A stretch of 33,409 nucleotides of DNA from Erythrobacter sp. CCH5-A1 (GTDB taxonomy: Bacteria > Pseudomonadota > Alphaproteobacteria > Sphingomonadales > Sphingomonadaceae), in assembly GCF_001557115.1 (NCBI RefSeq), contig NZ_LSKQ01000156.1, forward strand, positions 1 through 33,409. The letters run 5' to 3'. The notes under the pieces are model-generated. The model was not told the DNA's origin and made no database searches. It saw only the letters and a program-made list of their open reading frames with translations. Below, in pieces: positions 14,316 to 22,984 of this stretch. The translations under genes and the position numbers were made by a program. Positions within the stretch are counted from its first letter, which is position 1; every line of letters starts with the position of its first letter.

Positions 14316-15499
14316 CAGATGATCCCCGCCTCGGCCAGCCGCGCGAGTTCCTCGGCGCCCATCCCCAGCCGCTCGGCAAATACCTCGGCATTGTCCTGCC
14401 CCGGCGCTGCGGGCGCGGGGCGGCGGATGGTGCTGGGGGTCTTGGAGAGCTTGGGGAAGGCATTCTGCATCTTGATCTTGCCCCGCTTCTGGGTCTCGAC
14501 CTCGATGATCGCCTCGCGCGCCTGGAAATGCGGATCGGCGAGCATCTCCGGCGCGCGGTAGACCCGGCCTGCGGGGATCGAATATTCGGTCATCAGCGCA
14601 TCGACCTCGTCGACGGTGAGCGTGCCGGTCCATGCGTTCACCAGCGCGTCGAGTTCGTCCTGATGGATGCCGCGCGCGATGTGGGTCGCATAGCGCTCGT
14701 CCTGCGCCAGCTCGGGCCGCCCCATCGCCTGGCACAGCCGCGCGAAGATCGCGTCGCCATTGCCGCCGATCATGTAGCTGCCGTCCTTGCAGGTATAGAC
14801 GTTGGAGGGCGCGATGCCCTTCAGCACCGAGCCTGAGCGTTCGCGGATCACGCCGTTGCGGTCATATTCGGGGACCAGCCCCTCCATCACCTGCAACACC
14901 GCCTCGTAGAGCGCGGAATCGACCACCTGGCCCTCGCCGGTCTTCGCCCTGTGGTGGAGCGCGGCGAGCACGCCCATGCAGCCATAGGTGGCGCACAGGG
15001 TGTCGCCGATCGAGATGCCCATGCGGCTCGGCGGACGGTCGGGCTCGCCGACGATGTAGCGCCACCCGCCCATCGCCTCGCCGATTCCGCCGAAACCCGC
15101 GCGGTCGGAATAGGGCCCGTCCTGCCCGTAGCCCGACATGCGAGCGATGATGAGGCCGGGGTTGACCGCGTGCAATTCCGCAGGCGAGAGGCCCCAGCGC
15201 TCGAGCGTGCCGGGCTTGAAATTCTCGACCAGCACATCGGCCTCGGCGATCAACCGCTTGGCGAGCGCCTGACCCTCAGGGACGCGCAGGTTGCAGGTGA
15301 CCGAGCGCTTGTTGCGGGCGATAACCTCCCACTGCACCTTCTCCTCGCCCTGGCCCCAGTTGCGCATCGGATCGCCCGCGCCCGGCGGCTCGATCTTGAC
15401 GACGTCCGCGCCCATGTCGCCGAGCAGCTGGCCGCAGAAGGGGCCCGCGAGGAGCTGCCCCATCTCGATGACCCTGATCCCTTCGAGCGCACCGCTCAT
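14315..15499 (-). CDS. Class III (CaiB/BaiF) CoA-transferase
   Basis: 394 residues, the normal family length. The N-terminal block GIRVIEMGQLLAGPFCGQLLGDMGADVVKIE is diagnostic. The likely catalytic aspartate is D166 in MGISIGDTLCATYG. GQVVDSALYEA and YSIPAGRVY follow in the usual order. Such enzymes move CoA between carboxylic acids, often from succinyl-CoA. Beside an HMG-CoA-lyase-like gene it may activate a branched hydroxydicarboxylate for cleavage; mammalian SUGCT, of the same class, does accept 3-hydroxy-3-methylglutarate. The ATG overlaps the HyuB stop (ATGA) and its own stop overlaps the hydrolase start, so the three genes are translationally linked. Confidence 0.9.
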   Translation of the reverse strand: MSGALEGIRVIEMGQLLAGPFCGQLLGDMGADVVKIEPPGAGDPMRNWGQGEEKVQWEVIARNKRSVTCNLRVPEGQALAKRLIAEADVLVENFKPGTLERWGLSPAELHAVNPGLIIARMSGYGQDGPYSDRAGFGGIGEAMGGWRYIVGEPDRPPSRMGISIGDTLCATYGCMGVLAALHHRAKTGEGQVVDSALYEAVLQVMEGLVPEYDRNGVIRERSGSVLKGIAPSNVYTCKDGSYMIGGNGDAIFARLCQAMGRPELAQDERYATHIARGIHQDELDALVNAWTGTLTVDEVDALMTEYSIPAGRVYRAPEMLADPHFQAREAIIEVETQKRGKIKMQNAFPKLSKTPSTIRRPAPAAPGQDNAEVFAERLGMGAEELARLAEAGII

Positions 15500-17385
15500 T
15501 CTGCCGCCTCCCTGAGGCTCGTCCAGACCGGCTGGACGGGGGCGGGAAGGCCGGTCTCGGCCTCGCAATTGGCGCGCAGGGCGTCGATGCCCGGGCCGTA
15601 GTCGAACAGCGGCAGCTCGCCGCGAGAGGCGCTCATTTCCGCGCGCAATGTCTCGGTGGCGGCTGTATCGACAACGCCTTCGCTATCCGCGACCACCCCA
15701 TAGGCGCGCGCGCCCTCAGGCGTCACAAGACCCTGACGGATCTCGAGGCCCACGAGCGCGGGGTCGCGCGCCAGCGGGTCGCCCCAGCCGCCGCCGCCCC
15801 AGGTGATGAAGTGGAGGAGGTCGCCCGCCTTCACAGCGACACTCTCGACCTTGTTGCCGACGATTGCGGTGGAGCCATCGGCGCGTTCCAGGACCTTGCG
15901 CGCCCGCGCGCCCGGGTGGCCGCCATTGACGCCCCAGGGCGGCACGAACCAGCGGTCGTCATGGATCGCGATCTCGCCATCGGCAAGGAAGCGGTAGATC
16001 ATGTGGATGCCGTTGCCGCCGCGATGGAGGCCCGCCCCGCCGCTGTCGGCCGCGGTCGAATAGCGCTCGATGCGCAGCGGGAAGTAGCGCTCGAGAAACT
16101 CGTTGGGAACATTGGTGAAACCCGGCCAGAGCGAGTGCCCGTCCGGCCCGTCACCCAGCGGACGCCCGGGAATGCCGCCGAAGCCGATCTGGAACAGCTG
16201 GAACCAGTCGCGGCTGCCATCCTCGCGCGCATCCCAGCCGGAGTAGAACAGGTGGGGGCTGGAGGAGAAGCCCGCGGCGTTGAGGAATTCCGGCGTCTTC
16301 TGCCCGAGGAGCCCGCCCAAGATGTCGAAGATGCGGCCCAAAGCATGAGTGCGGCCCGAAAGCGCGGCGGGGAAGTGCGGCTTCAGCAGCGAGCCTTCGG
16401 GGATGCGCACCTCGATCAGGTCGTAGAACCCGTCATTGAACAGGATCTGCGGGTCGAAGACCATGATCATGTAGATGCCGAAGAACATCTTGAACATGTT
16501 CTCGTTCAAGAAGAAGTTGATCGAGGCGGCCGACTGCGGATCGGTGCCCGCGAAATCGAGAACCACCTTGTCGCCCTCGCGCCACATGGTGCAGCGGATC
16601 TTGTAGGGGCCGTAGCCCTTGCCGTCGTCGCAGATGTAATCCTCGAAGCTGACCGGTTCCTCGGCCACCGCCATCGCCAGCAGCGCCTTCATCGCGCGGT
16701 GGTTGCGGGCGAGGAGCTCCTGCGTGGCCGAGACGTAGACATCGTCGCCGAAGCGGTCGGCCATCTCGATCACGCGGCGGGCGGCGACGCGGCACGAAGC
16801 GATAAGGGCGTTGAGGTCCGCCTGGCACCAGTCGGGCTTGCGGGTCTGGTGCATCACCAGCTTCATCAGGTCTTCGTTGTGTTCCCCGCGCTTCCAGATC
16901 TTCACGGGCGGAATGCGCACGCCCTCTTCGAAGATCGAGGAGGCGCCGATGGGCATGGAGCCGGGGACGCTCCCGCCGATGTCGCTCTGGTGGCCGAACA
17001 TCGCGGTATAGGCGATCAGCCGCCCGTCCTTGAACACGGGCAGCAGCACCAGCCAGTCGTTCGAGTGGCTGATCGCGCCCGCGCAGGAATAGGGGTCGGA
17101 CAGGAAGATCATGTCCCCGTCCTCGATCGTGCCCTCGTAGCTCTTGAGGAAGCCGTCGATGAAACTGCCGAACTGGCCGACAATCATCTTGCCGGCGGGG
17201 TCGGAGATCAGCGGGAAGGCGTCGCCCTGCTCGCGGATGCCGGGGCTCATTGCGGTGCGTACGAGGGTCGCGTCCATCTCGATGCGCGCGTTCCTGAGCG
17301 CGTTCTCGATGATGTCGAGCGTCACCGGGTCGATGACGACCGTGTTGAAGGGGGCGGGGTTGGTTTCGATGATGCGAGCCGGCAT
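15496..17385 (-). CDS. hyuB: Hydantoinase B / oxoprolinase-type subunit (HyuB)
   Basis: 629 residues, a full HyuB-type subunit. Conserved features include NALRNARIEMDATLVRTAMS near the N-terminus, FLSDPYSCAGAISHSNDW, AMFGHQSDIGGSVPGSMP and, towards the C-terminus, GGNGIHMIYRF and TWGGGGWGDP. With HyuA it forms ATP-dependent ring-opening amidases (N-methylhydantoinase, 5-oxoprolinase, caprolactamase) or carboxylases (acetone, acetophenone). No small third subunit of acetone carboxylase is present, favouring a lactam or hydantoin amidase. The start at 17385 lies four bases after the hyuA stop with GAAGGGC before it. The 3' end overlaps the CoA-transferase start. Confidence 0.9.
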   Translation of the reverse strand: MPARIIETNPAPFNTVVIDPVTLDIIENALRNARIEMDATLVRTAMSPGIREQGDAFPLISDPAGKMIVGQFGSFIDGFLKSYEGTIEDGDMIFLSDPYSCAGAISHSNDWLVLLPVFKDGRLIAYTAMFGHQSDIGGSVPGSMPIGASSIFEEGVRIPPVKIWKRGEHNEDLMKLVMHQTRKPDWCQADLNALIASCRVAARRVIEMADRFGDDVYVSATQELLARNHRAMKALLAMAVAEEPVSFEDYICDDGKGYGPYKIRCTMWREGDKVVLDFAGTDPQSAASINFFLNENMFKMFFGIYMIMVFDPQILFNDGFYDLIEVRIPEGSLLKPHFPAALSGRTHALGRIFDILGGLLGQKTPEFLNAAGFSSSPHLFYSGWDAREDGSRDWFQLFQIGFGGIPGRPLGDGPDGHSLWPGFTNVPNEFLERYFPLRIERYSTAADSGGAGLHRGGNGIHMIYRFLADGEIAIHDDRWFVPPWGVNGGHPGARARKVLERADGSTAIVGNKVESVAVKAGDLLHFITWGGGGWGDPLARDPALVGLEIRQGLVTPEGARAYGVVADSEGVVDTAATETLRAEMSASRGELPLFDYGPGIDALRANCEAETGLPAPVQPVWTSLREAAE

Positions 17386-17389
17386 GGTC

Positions 17390-19447
17390 TTAGCCCTTCG
17401 CCTTTAGAGTGATCAGGATATTGCCGACAGCGTCCACGCGCGCGCGGCAATCGTGCTCGACGAGGGTGGTCGAATCCATCTCGGTGATGATCGCGGGGCC
17501 CTCGATCACGTCGCCCTGCCTGAGCTTGGCGCGGTCGTAGATCACCGCCGCGCGCTCCTCGCCGCCGATCCACATTACGTGGTCGCGGATCTTCGCAGAC
17601 GAAGGATCGCCGTCGCCCTTGGGCAGCTCGGCAGCGGGGAGGGCGGGGGCCTGCCCCTGCGCCACGGCGCGCAGGTTCACGATCTCGTGGGGGGTGTCCA
17701 TGTTGAAGGTGAAGAGGCGAAGGTGCTCCTCGTCGAAGCGGGCGAGGATGCCTTCGATCCCGTCCTTCTCGAGGATGTCCTGCGTGATCGTGAGCGGTAC
17801 TTCGAAGGCCTGGCCCGCATAGCGCACGTCGATCTCGAACAGCGAGGTGATCTGGTCTTCGGGGATGCCGTCGGCCAGCAATTCGCTGCGTGTCTGCGCG
17901 GCCATTTCATCGAGCACCGCCACGAGATCGGCGATGATGGTGTCGCGCGCGAGCCGCGAAAAACTGCGCGCGGTCTCGGTGCGCATCCGGGTGGTGGCAT
18001 CGCCCAGCGCGCAGAGCACGCCGGGGGAGACGGGCGAGATCGCGGGCCAGCTGCCCATCAGCCGCGCGACGGCATTCACATGCAGCGGCCCCGCGCCGCC
18101 GAAGCCCATAAGCGCGAATTCGCGCGGGTCGTAGCCCTGCTGCACCGAGATCATGCGCAGGGCGCCGAACATGTTTTCGTTGACGATATCGATGATCCCG
18201 CGCGCGGCCTCCATCAGGCTGACGCCCAGCGCATCGGCGATGGTCTGCACCGCCGCCTTGGCGCCCTCGCGGTCGAGCTTGAAGCTGCCGCCGAGCAGGT
18301 CTTCGGGCAGGTAGCCGAGCACAACATTGGCGTCGGTCACGGTGGGCAGCGTGCCGCCCTTGTTATAGGCGACCGGCCCCGGCACCGCGCCCGCGCTTTC
18401 AGGCCCGACCCGCAGTGCGCCGGTGAGCTGGGGCACGTGGGCGATCGAGCCACCGCCCGCACCCACGGTTTTTACATCGAGCGCCGAGGCGCGCACCGAC
18501 AGGTGGCCGACTTCGGTGGTGCGCTGGCGGCGGGGCTCCAAGCCCTGGATCAGCGCCACATCGGTCGACGTGCCGCCCACATCGAGCGTCAGGATATTTT
18601 CAAAGCCCGCATTCTTCGCCACCCAAAGCGCGCCGGTCACCCCGCCCGCGGGTCCGGACATGAGGATGTTGACGGGGTGCTCCTCGGCCTTCTGGCTGCT
18701 CATGAGTCCGCCGTCCGACCGCAGCAGCGAGAGGCGGCCCTTCATCCCCTCGGCCTCCAGCTTGGTGCGCAGGTTGGAGACGTATTTGCTGACCACCGGC
18801 CGCACCGCGGCGTTGGCGACGGTCGAGAGGGTGCGCTCGTATTCCTGCATCTCGGGCAGGACTTCGTGGCTGAGCGACACGGGGATACCCGGCAGTTCCT
18901 CCGCCGCGATCTGGCCGATGCGGGCCTCGTGCGCGCCGTTAAGGTAGGCGTTCATGAGGCTGACGGTCAGCGCCTCGATCCCGTCGCCCTTGAGCTTGCG
19001 CAAGGCGGCGCGCACGGCGTCTTCATCGAGCGGGGTGACCTCGCGGCCCTGCGCGTCCATCCGCCCCGGTACTTCGACCGTGTGCTCGAGCCGCGCCAGG
19101 GGCTGCGGCTTGGGCCATACGATCCAGGCGGCCAGCCCGCCGGGCACAAAGCTGCGCGCGATCTGCATGATGTCGCGGTAGCCCTGCGTCGTCACCAGAC
19201 CGACCTTCGCGCCCTTGCCCTCGAGCACGGCGTTGGTGGCAACCGTGGTGCCGTGGAGGAAATAGCTGATCTCGGCCGCGGTGATCCCGGCGGTCGCCAT
19301 GATCGCCTTCACGCCGTTGAGGATGCCTTCGGAGGAATCGTGCGGGGTGGAGGGGGTCTTGTGCCGCCAGAAGGCGCCGCTCGCCTCGTCGAACAGCAGG
19401 AGGTCGGTAAAAGTCCCGCCCACATCCACACCCAGCCTGTATGTCAT
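17390..19447 (-). CDS. hyuA: Hydantoinase A / oxoprolinase-type subunit (HyuA)
   Basis: 685 residues with the actin/hexokinase-like ATP-binding fold. The phosphate-1 motif is RLGVDVGGTFTDLLLFDE at residues 4-21. The N-terminal domain also shows FLHGTTVATNAVLEGKGAK (63-81). The second domain has LMSGPAGGVTGA (262-272) and TLDVGGTSTDVALI (287-300), and a conserved GGAGPLHVNAVARL comes later. HyuA phosphorylates the carbonyl oxygen of a cyclic amide so that HyuB can open the ring. The start at 19447 gives the canonical N-terminus; the longer reading to 19519 runs into the upstream gene. It lies 19 bases downstream of the lyase gene. Confidence 0.9.
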   Translation of the reverse strand: MTYRLGVDVGGTFTDLLLFDEASGAFWRHKTPSTPHDSSEGILNGVKAIMATAGITAAEISYFLHGTTVATNAVLEGKGAKVGLVTTQGYRDIMQIARSFVPGGLAAWIVWPKPQPLARLEHTVEVPGRMDAQGREVTPLDEDAVRAALRKLKGDGIEALTVSLMNAYLNGAHEARIGQIAAEELPGIPVSLSHEVLPEMQEYERTLSTVANAAVRPVVSKYVSNLRTKLEAEGMKGRLSLLRSDGGLMSSQKAEEHPVNILMSGPAGGVTGALWVAKNAGFENILTLDVGGTSTDVALIQGLEPRRQRTTEVGHLSVRASALDVKTVGAGGGSIAHVPQLTGALRVGPESAGAVPGPVAYNKGGTLPTVTDANVVLGYLPEDLLGGSFKLDREGAKAAVQTIADALGVSLMEAARGIIDIVNENMFGALRMISVQQGYDPREFALMGFGGAGPLHVNAVARLMGSWPAISPVSPGVLCALGDATTRMRTETARSFSRLARDTIIADLVAVLDEMAAQTRSELLADGIPEDQITSLFEIDVRYAGQAFEVPLTITQDILEKDGIEGILARFDEEHLRLFTFNMDTPHEIVNLRAVAQGQAPALPAAELPKGDGDPSSAKIRDHVMWIGGEERAAVIYDRAKLRQGDVIEGPAIITEMDSTTLVEHDCRARVDAVGNILITLKAKG

Positions 19448-19466
19448 GCCCTGTCTGTCCTCTTGC

Positions 19467-20375
19467 CTATGCTGCACGCGCGACCGCCGAGGGAAGTTCC
19501 CGCCCCAGCACTTTCGCAAACCACTTGTTGGCGGCGATGGCCGCGCCCAAATCGATGCCCGTGTCCACCCCGGAACGCTGCATCATGTAGATGAGATCCT
19601 CTGTGGCGATGTTGCCCGTCGCGCGCGGGGCGAAGGGGCAGCCGCCGAGGCCGCCGAGCGAGGCGTCGAAGGTGCGCACGCCCGCGTTGTACGCCTCCCA
19701 CGCATTGGCGATGCCGGTGCCGCGGGTGTTGTGGAAGTGCGCGCGCATGGGAATTTTGTCGCCGAGCAATGCGCCCAGCTTGCCGAACAATTCGCCCGCT
19801 TCGAACGGCGTGCCTACGCCGATGGTGTCGGCGAGCGCTATCTCCTCGGGGGCTTCCTCGGCGATGGCCTCGGCGATGGCGAGCACGGTGTCGTGCCTGA
19901 CCTCGCCTTCGAAGGGGCAGCCGAAGGCGGCGCTGATGGTGACCTGCGCGCGGATGCCCTCGGCGCGGGCGAAGCGCAGCATCTCGCGGGTCTCGGCGAT
20001 GCCTTCCGCGATGGTCTGGCCCTGGTTCTTCTGCCCGAAGGTGTCGCTCGCGACGACCACGCAGCCGACCTGATCGACACCCCGCGCGCCACCCTCGCGG
20101 GTGGCGAGCGCGCGCAGCACGCCGCGCTTGTTGAGAACGAGGCCCACGTAGGTGCAGTCGGCGCGGTCCGGCAGGCCGGCGATCACGGCCTCGGCATCCG
20201 CCATCTGCGGCACGAGCGCGGGGTGGACGAAGCTTGCCACCTCCAGCCGCCGCGCGCCGTAGCCGATCATGCGGGATATGAGCTCGAGCTTGACCTCGGT
20301 GGAGATGATGTCCGGCTCGTTCTGCAAGCCGTCGCGCGGGCCGACTTCCACCAGTTCGATCGTCTCGCCTGACAT
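19467..20375 (-). CDS. HMG-CoA lyase-like aldol-cleaving enzyme
   Basis: 302 residues in a TIM barrel of the HMG-CoA lyase family. The substrate/metal motif is VGPRDGLQNE (R14, D15). AHFHNTRG holds the metal ligands H213 and H215. The flexible loop GGLGGCPFAPRATGN carries the active-site C246 and N255. These match the human residues R41, D42, H233, H235, C266 and N275. HMG-CoA lyase splits 3-hydroxy-3-methylglutaryl-CoA into acetoacetate and acetyl-CoA; relatives cleave other hydroxyacyl-CoAs. It is the first gene of the leftward operon. A TTGTATACAA palindrome sits 52 bases upstream. True substrate uncertain because leucine-pathway genes are absent. Confidence 0.88.
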   Translation of the reverse strand: MSGETIELVEVGPRDGLQNEPDIISTEVKLELISRMIGYGARRLEVASFVHPALVPQMADAEAVIAGLPDRADCTYVGLVLNKRGVLRALATREGGARGVDQVGCVVVASDTFGQKNQGQTIAEGIAETREMLRFARAEGIRAQVTISAAFGCPFEGEVRHDTVLAIAEAIAEEAPEEIALADTIGVGTPFEAGELFGKLGALLGDKIPMRAHFHNTRGTGIANAWEAYNAGVRTFDASLGGLGGCPFAPRATGNIATEDLIYMMQRSGVDTGIDLGAAIAANKWFAKVLGRELPSAVARAA

Positions 20376-20426
20376 CGTGAATCGCCTGTTGCTGCTGCCG
20401 GAGCCCGGGAGGGTGAATTACCCGGT

Positions 20427-20436
20427 TTGTATACAA
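20427..20436. promoter_or_regulatory. GntR operator candidate upstream of the lyase-hyu operon
   Basis: TTGTATACAA is a perfect 10-bp palindrome located 52 bases before the lyase ATG. An identical copy lies at 21318-21327 in front of the divergent racemase-like gene, and the GntR gene sits between them. The TATACA core could overlap a -10 element, which would suit repression. Confidence 0.65.
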
Positions 20437-20494
20437 TTGCAATCATGCTTGGCGCGAGGAAAGATGCAGGAACCGCAAGCGCGCGCCCGCGTTG

Positions 20495-21163
20495 TTAGGG
20501 CTCCTCGTCATCTGCATCATTGGCCGGGCCGACCGCGCGGGCAAAGGTGTGGAAGGCGCGGCGCAGGTGGCTGCCCATCACCGCGCGCGCCCAGTCACCG
20601 TCGCGCGCGGCGAAAGCGGCGACCAGTTCGTCGTGATCGCGGGCCGACTGGCGCAGGTCATCTTGCGAATAGGTGCGCGCCGTGCGCAGCACCACCGGCG
20701 CCTCGACCAGCCGCGCCAGCAGCTGCCCCAGCCGCGGCGAGTGCGCTGCATCGATGATCGCCTCGTGGAAGGCGCGGTTGGCCTCGAGGAAGCGCGCGAC
20801 ATCGGGCGGGCTCTGCTCGACCGCGGCGGTGAGCTCGCGGTTGAGTGCCTCGAGCGCGGCGATCTGCTCGCGGGAGAGGCGCTTGGCCGCGCGCTCGGCG
20901 GCGTGGCATTCGAGCATCTGGCGCAGCACGAACATCTCCTCGATGTCGTCGCGGCTCCAGTCGGCGACGAACAGGCGGTTGGTGTCCGAGCGCACTAGCA
21001 GCAGCTCGTCCTCGAGCCGCCGTACCGCTTCACGAACTGGCGTGCGGCTCACGCCGGTGATCTGCGCGAGCTGGTCTTCGGTAAGCTGTTCGCCGGCCGC
21101 CACCGACCCGCTCAGCACGTGCGCGCGGATCGCGGCATAGGCGCGTTCGGAGGCGCGGCTCAT
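20495..21163 (-). CDS. GntR-family (FCD/FadR subgroup) transcriptional regulator
   Basis: 222 residues. The winged helix-turn-helix spans about residues 5-70 (AYAAIRAHVLSGSVAAGEQLTEDQLAQITGVSRTPVREAVRRL when read in pieces). The all-helical FCD effector domain follows, with the metal or ligand histidines typical of FCD: FHEAIIDAAHSPRL, DHDELVAAF and SHLRRAFHTF. FCD regulators bind small organic acids and usually repress adjacent catabolic operons. It lies between the two operons it probably controls. Both are preceded by TTGTATACAA, a known type of FCD-GntR half-site pair. The ATG at 21163 is the first start giving the normal N-terminus. Confidence 0.88.
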   Translation of the reverse strand: MSRASERAYAAIRAHVLSGSVAAGEQLTEDQLAQITGVSRTPVREAVRRLEDELLLVRSDTNRLFVADWSRDDIEEMFVLRQMLECHAAERAAKRLSREQIAALEALNRELTAAVEQSPPDVARFLEANRAFHEAIIDAAHSPRLGQLLARLVEAPVVLRTARTYSQDDLRQSARDHDELVAAFAARDGDWARAVMGSHLRRAFHTFARAVGPANDADDEEP

Positions 21164-21317
21164 GGGTGCAGGGCCTTGGCGGCGGGCTGGAAACGGCGTT
21201 TGTCCATGGATGTCCTTGTGAGGTTTGGGCCTCGCCGCTGCAAGGGTGTGAGGTGACAAAAACACACCTAGACGGCCCTCAACGCAACATTTGTGTAAAG
21301 TGCTTGACGAGCGCGTT

Positions 21318-21327
21318 TTGTATACAA
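21318..21327. promoter_or_regulatory. GntR operator candidate upstream of the racemase-like operon and gntR
   Basis: TTGTATACAA is identical to the copy at 20427-20436, with the same flanking T on each side. It sits 33 bases before the racemase-like GTG start and 154 bases before the regulator start on the other strand, so it could serve both. A TTGACG at 21304 may be part of a promoter, but the spacing is not ideal. Confidence 0.65.
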
Positions 21328-21360
21328 TAACCAAGCAGCCCTAGGCAACTGGGGAGTGCC

Positions 21361-22104
21361 GTGAAGCGCATCAAGGTCATCGTGCCGATTGCCATGGACG
21401 AAGCGGGCGTCGCCAACCGGGCGCAGCAGCTTCCGGCCGATTTCGTTCGCCCCGGCTTCGCGCCCACCTTCGAGGCGGTGCGCTGGGGCGCGGCGCTGGG
21501 CGATTCCTACCACGACACGCTGCTGATGGACTGGACCGTGTTCCAGGCGGGCGTGACGGCGGGGGAGGAAGGCTACGCTGGAGTCCTCATCGACACGGTC
21601 AGCGATAGTGGCCTGCGCCCCTTGCGCTCGGCGCTCTCCATCCCCGTCGTCGGCCCGGGCGAGGCGAGCTTTGCCGCAGCGCAGATGCTCGGCAAGAAGT
21701 TCAGCGTCATCACCATGTGGCCGCAGTGGTTCCCGCTCTACGAGAAGGTGCTGACCGATCACGGCTGGGGCCATCGCTGCGCCTCGGTGCGCTCGATCGA
21801 CACCCGGCCCGACGTCACCGAACTGCTCGAGGGCAAGGAGGAGGTCGTTTTCGCCAAGCTCAAGGCCGAGGCGATGAAGGCGATCGAAGAGGACGGTGCG
21901 GACGTGATCGTTCTGGGCTCGACCACGATGCACCAGTCCGCCGCATACCTTCAGAGCGAGCTGCCCGTGCCGGTGCTCAACCCCGGGCAGGTCGCCTACA
22001 AGCAATTGGAAACGCTGATCGAACTGGGCCTCACCCACTCGAAGAAGGCCTTCCCCGCACCCGAAGTGCCCAAGCACGCCGATATCCGAAAGGGCTGGTA
22101 CTGA
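21361..22104 (+). CDS. Asp/Glu/hydantoin racemase-fold protein lacking both catalytic cysteines
   Basis: 247 residues read from GTG at 21361 (product begins MKRIKVIVPIAMDEAG). The fold signature is clear: YAGVLIDTVSDSGL, IPVVGPGEASFAAAQMLG, then ADVIVLGSTTM. In racemases of this superfamily the two catalytic cysteines sit in 'xxCxxDPGL' and 'LGCxGM'. Here those positions are T79 and S187, and the only cysteine (C140) is elsewhere. It is therefore unlikely to be an ordinary two-base racemase. It could be a decarboxylase- or isomerase-like variant or a binding protein. Its stop overlaps the next start (TGATGA), and the gene leads the rightward operon under the GntR palindrome. The alignment is from memory. 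Confidence 0.75.
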   Translation: MKRIKVIVPIAMDEAGVANRAQQLPADFVRPGFAPTFEAVRWGAALGDSYHDTLLMDWTVFQAGVTAGEEGYAGVLIDTVSDSGLRPLRSALSIPVVGPGEASFAAAQMLGKKFSVITMWPQWFPLYEKVLTDHGWGHRCASVRSIDTRPDVTELLEGKEEVVFAKLKAEAMKAIEEDGADVIVLGSTTMHQSAAYLQSELPVPVLNPGQVAYKQLETLIELGLTHSKKAFPAPEVPKHADIRKGWY

Positions 22105-22535
22105 TGACCGAATGGACTGAAGGTGGGCCGGGCCAGAGCCCGCTGCCCTATCCCTTCTATATCGACATCGTCACCAAGCGTTACTTCGACGGCGTCGACA
22201 ACAAGGTGATGGACCAGGTGCTCGACTGCTTCACGCCCGACGCGGTCCTGACCGAAGTCACCAGCAACACCGTCCATCAGGGGCGCGAGGCGATCCGCGC
22301 CATGTTCGTCAAGCTCTTCGCCGATTTCGAGAGCATCTGGCACGGCAATTTCGTCCACACCGCCGACCCCGCAACCAACGCGGTCTGCTCGCAGTTCACC
22401 GTGCTGATCACCCCCAACGGGGGCGAGGAGCTGCGCTACGAGAACTGCAACCGCTTCTACCTCAAGGACCGGCTGTTCCACCGCGTCTATGTCTACATGT
22501 CGGGTGACAACCTGCTGAAAGAAGGGGACGTCTGA
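22104..22535 (+). CDS. NTF2/SnoaL-like protein, copy 1
   Basis: 143 residues with the cone-shaped alpha+beta (NTF2/SnoaL) fold pattern. The first helix region is PFYIDIVTKRYFDGVDNKVMDQVLDCFTPDAVLTEV. Then come GREAIRAMFVKLFADFESIWHGN and final strands with VYVYMSGDNLL. Members include isomerases, hydrolases and dehydratases as well as binding proteins; no catalytic set can be assigned here. The ATG overlaps the preceding stop and its own stop overlaps the next ATG, so three proteins are made in tandem. It is a paralogue of the next gene, sharing the pattern 'D.VLDCF' and the C-terminal 'YVYMSG'. Confidence 0.75.
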   Translation: MTEWTEGGPGQSPLPYPFYIDIVTKRYFDGVDNKVMDQVLDCFTPDAVLTEVTSNTVHQGREAIRAMFVKLFADFESIWHGNFVHTADPATNAVCSQFTVLITPNGGEELRYENCNRFYLKDRLFHRVYVYMSGDNLLKEGDV

Positions 22536-22945
22536 TGCAGTACGAACCCACCCTTGCCCGCGCCGATCTGATCGACTTTGCGCTGAACAAGTATTTCGCC
22601 CGGGTCGATGCCAAGGACCTGGAAGCTGCGCTCGATTGCTTCCACAATACCGCGCTGTTCTGCGTCCAGACCGCCTTCACCCGCCACTCCGGCAAGGCGG
22701 AAATCCGGCGGATGTTCGAGGATTTCTTCGCGGCCTACGAAATTATCATCCACCGCGATTTCACCTGCACGGTGGACGAGGCGAACGGGCGCATCACCGC
22801 CTGCTTCACCGCCGAGCTGCACGACCACGATGGCAATGTGACGCTGCTCAACAACACCAATTTCTGGCGCCTGCGCCCCGGCGCGCAAGGCCCGAAGTTC
22901 CAGGAAGTCTATGTCTACATGAGCGGGGCCAATCCGCTCGTCTGA
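22535..22945 (+). CDS. NTF2/SnoaL-like protein, copy 2
   Basis: 136 residues, the same fold as its neighbour: LIDFALNKYFARVDAKDLEAALDCF, then GKAEIRRMFEDFFAAYEIIIHRDF, ending VYVYMSGANPLV. The start overlaps the stop of copy 1 (TGATG), with GAAAGAAGGGGA upstream. Tandem diverged copies ending in nearly identical tails suggest a heterodimer or two related steps on similar substrates. Function unknown. It is followed 39 bases later by the TonB-dependent receptor gene, so all four rightward genes probably form one operon. Confidence 0.75.
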   Translation: MQYEPTLARADLIDFALNKYFARVDAKDLEAALDCFHNTALFCVQTAFTRHSGKAEIRRMFEDFFAAYEIIIHRDFTCTVDEANGRITACFTAELHDHDGNVTLLNNTNFWRLRPGAQGPKFQEVYVYMSGANPLV

Positions 22946-22984
22946 TCCCCTCGTTCCTCTCGATCCTCTCAGGAGAGCCGCCTT

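Noticed and set aside
15811..19594. Very long plus-strand open frames (533 and 713 codons) opposite hyuB and hyuA
   Set aside because: They mirror the high-GC coding pattern of the real minus-strand genes, show low-complexity His/Arg/Gly/Asp composition and match no family.
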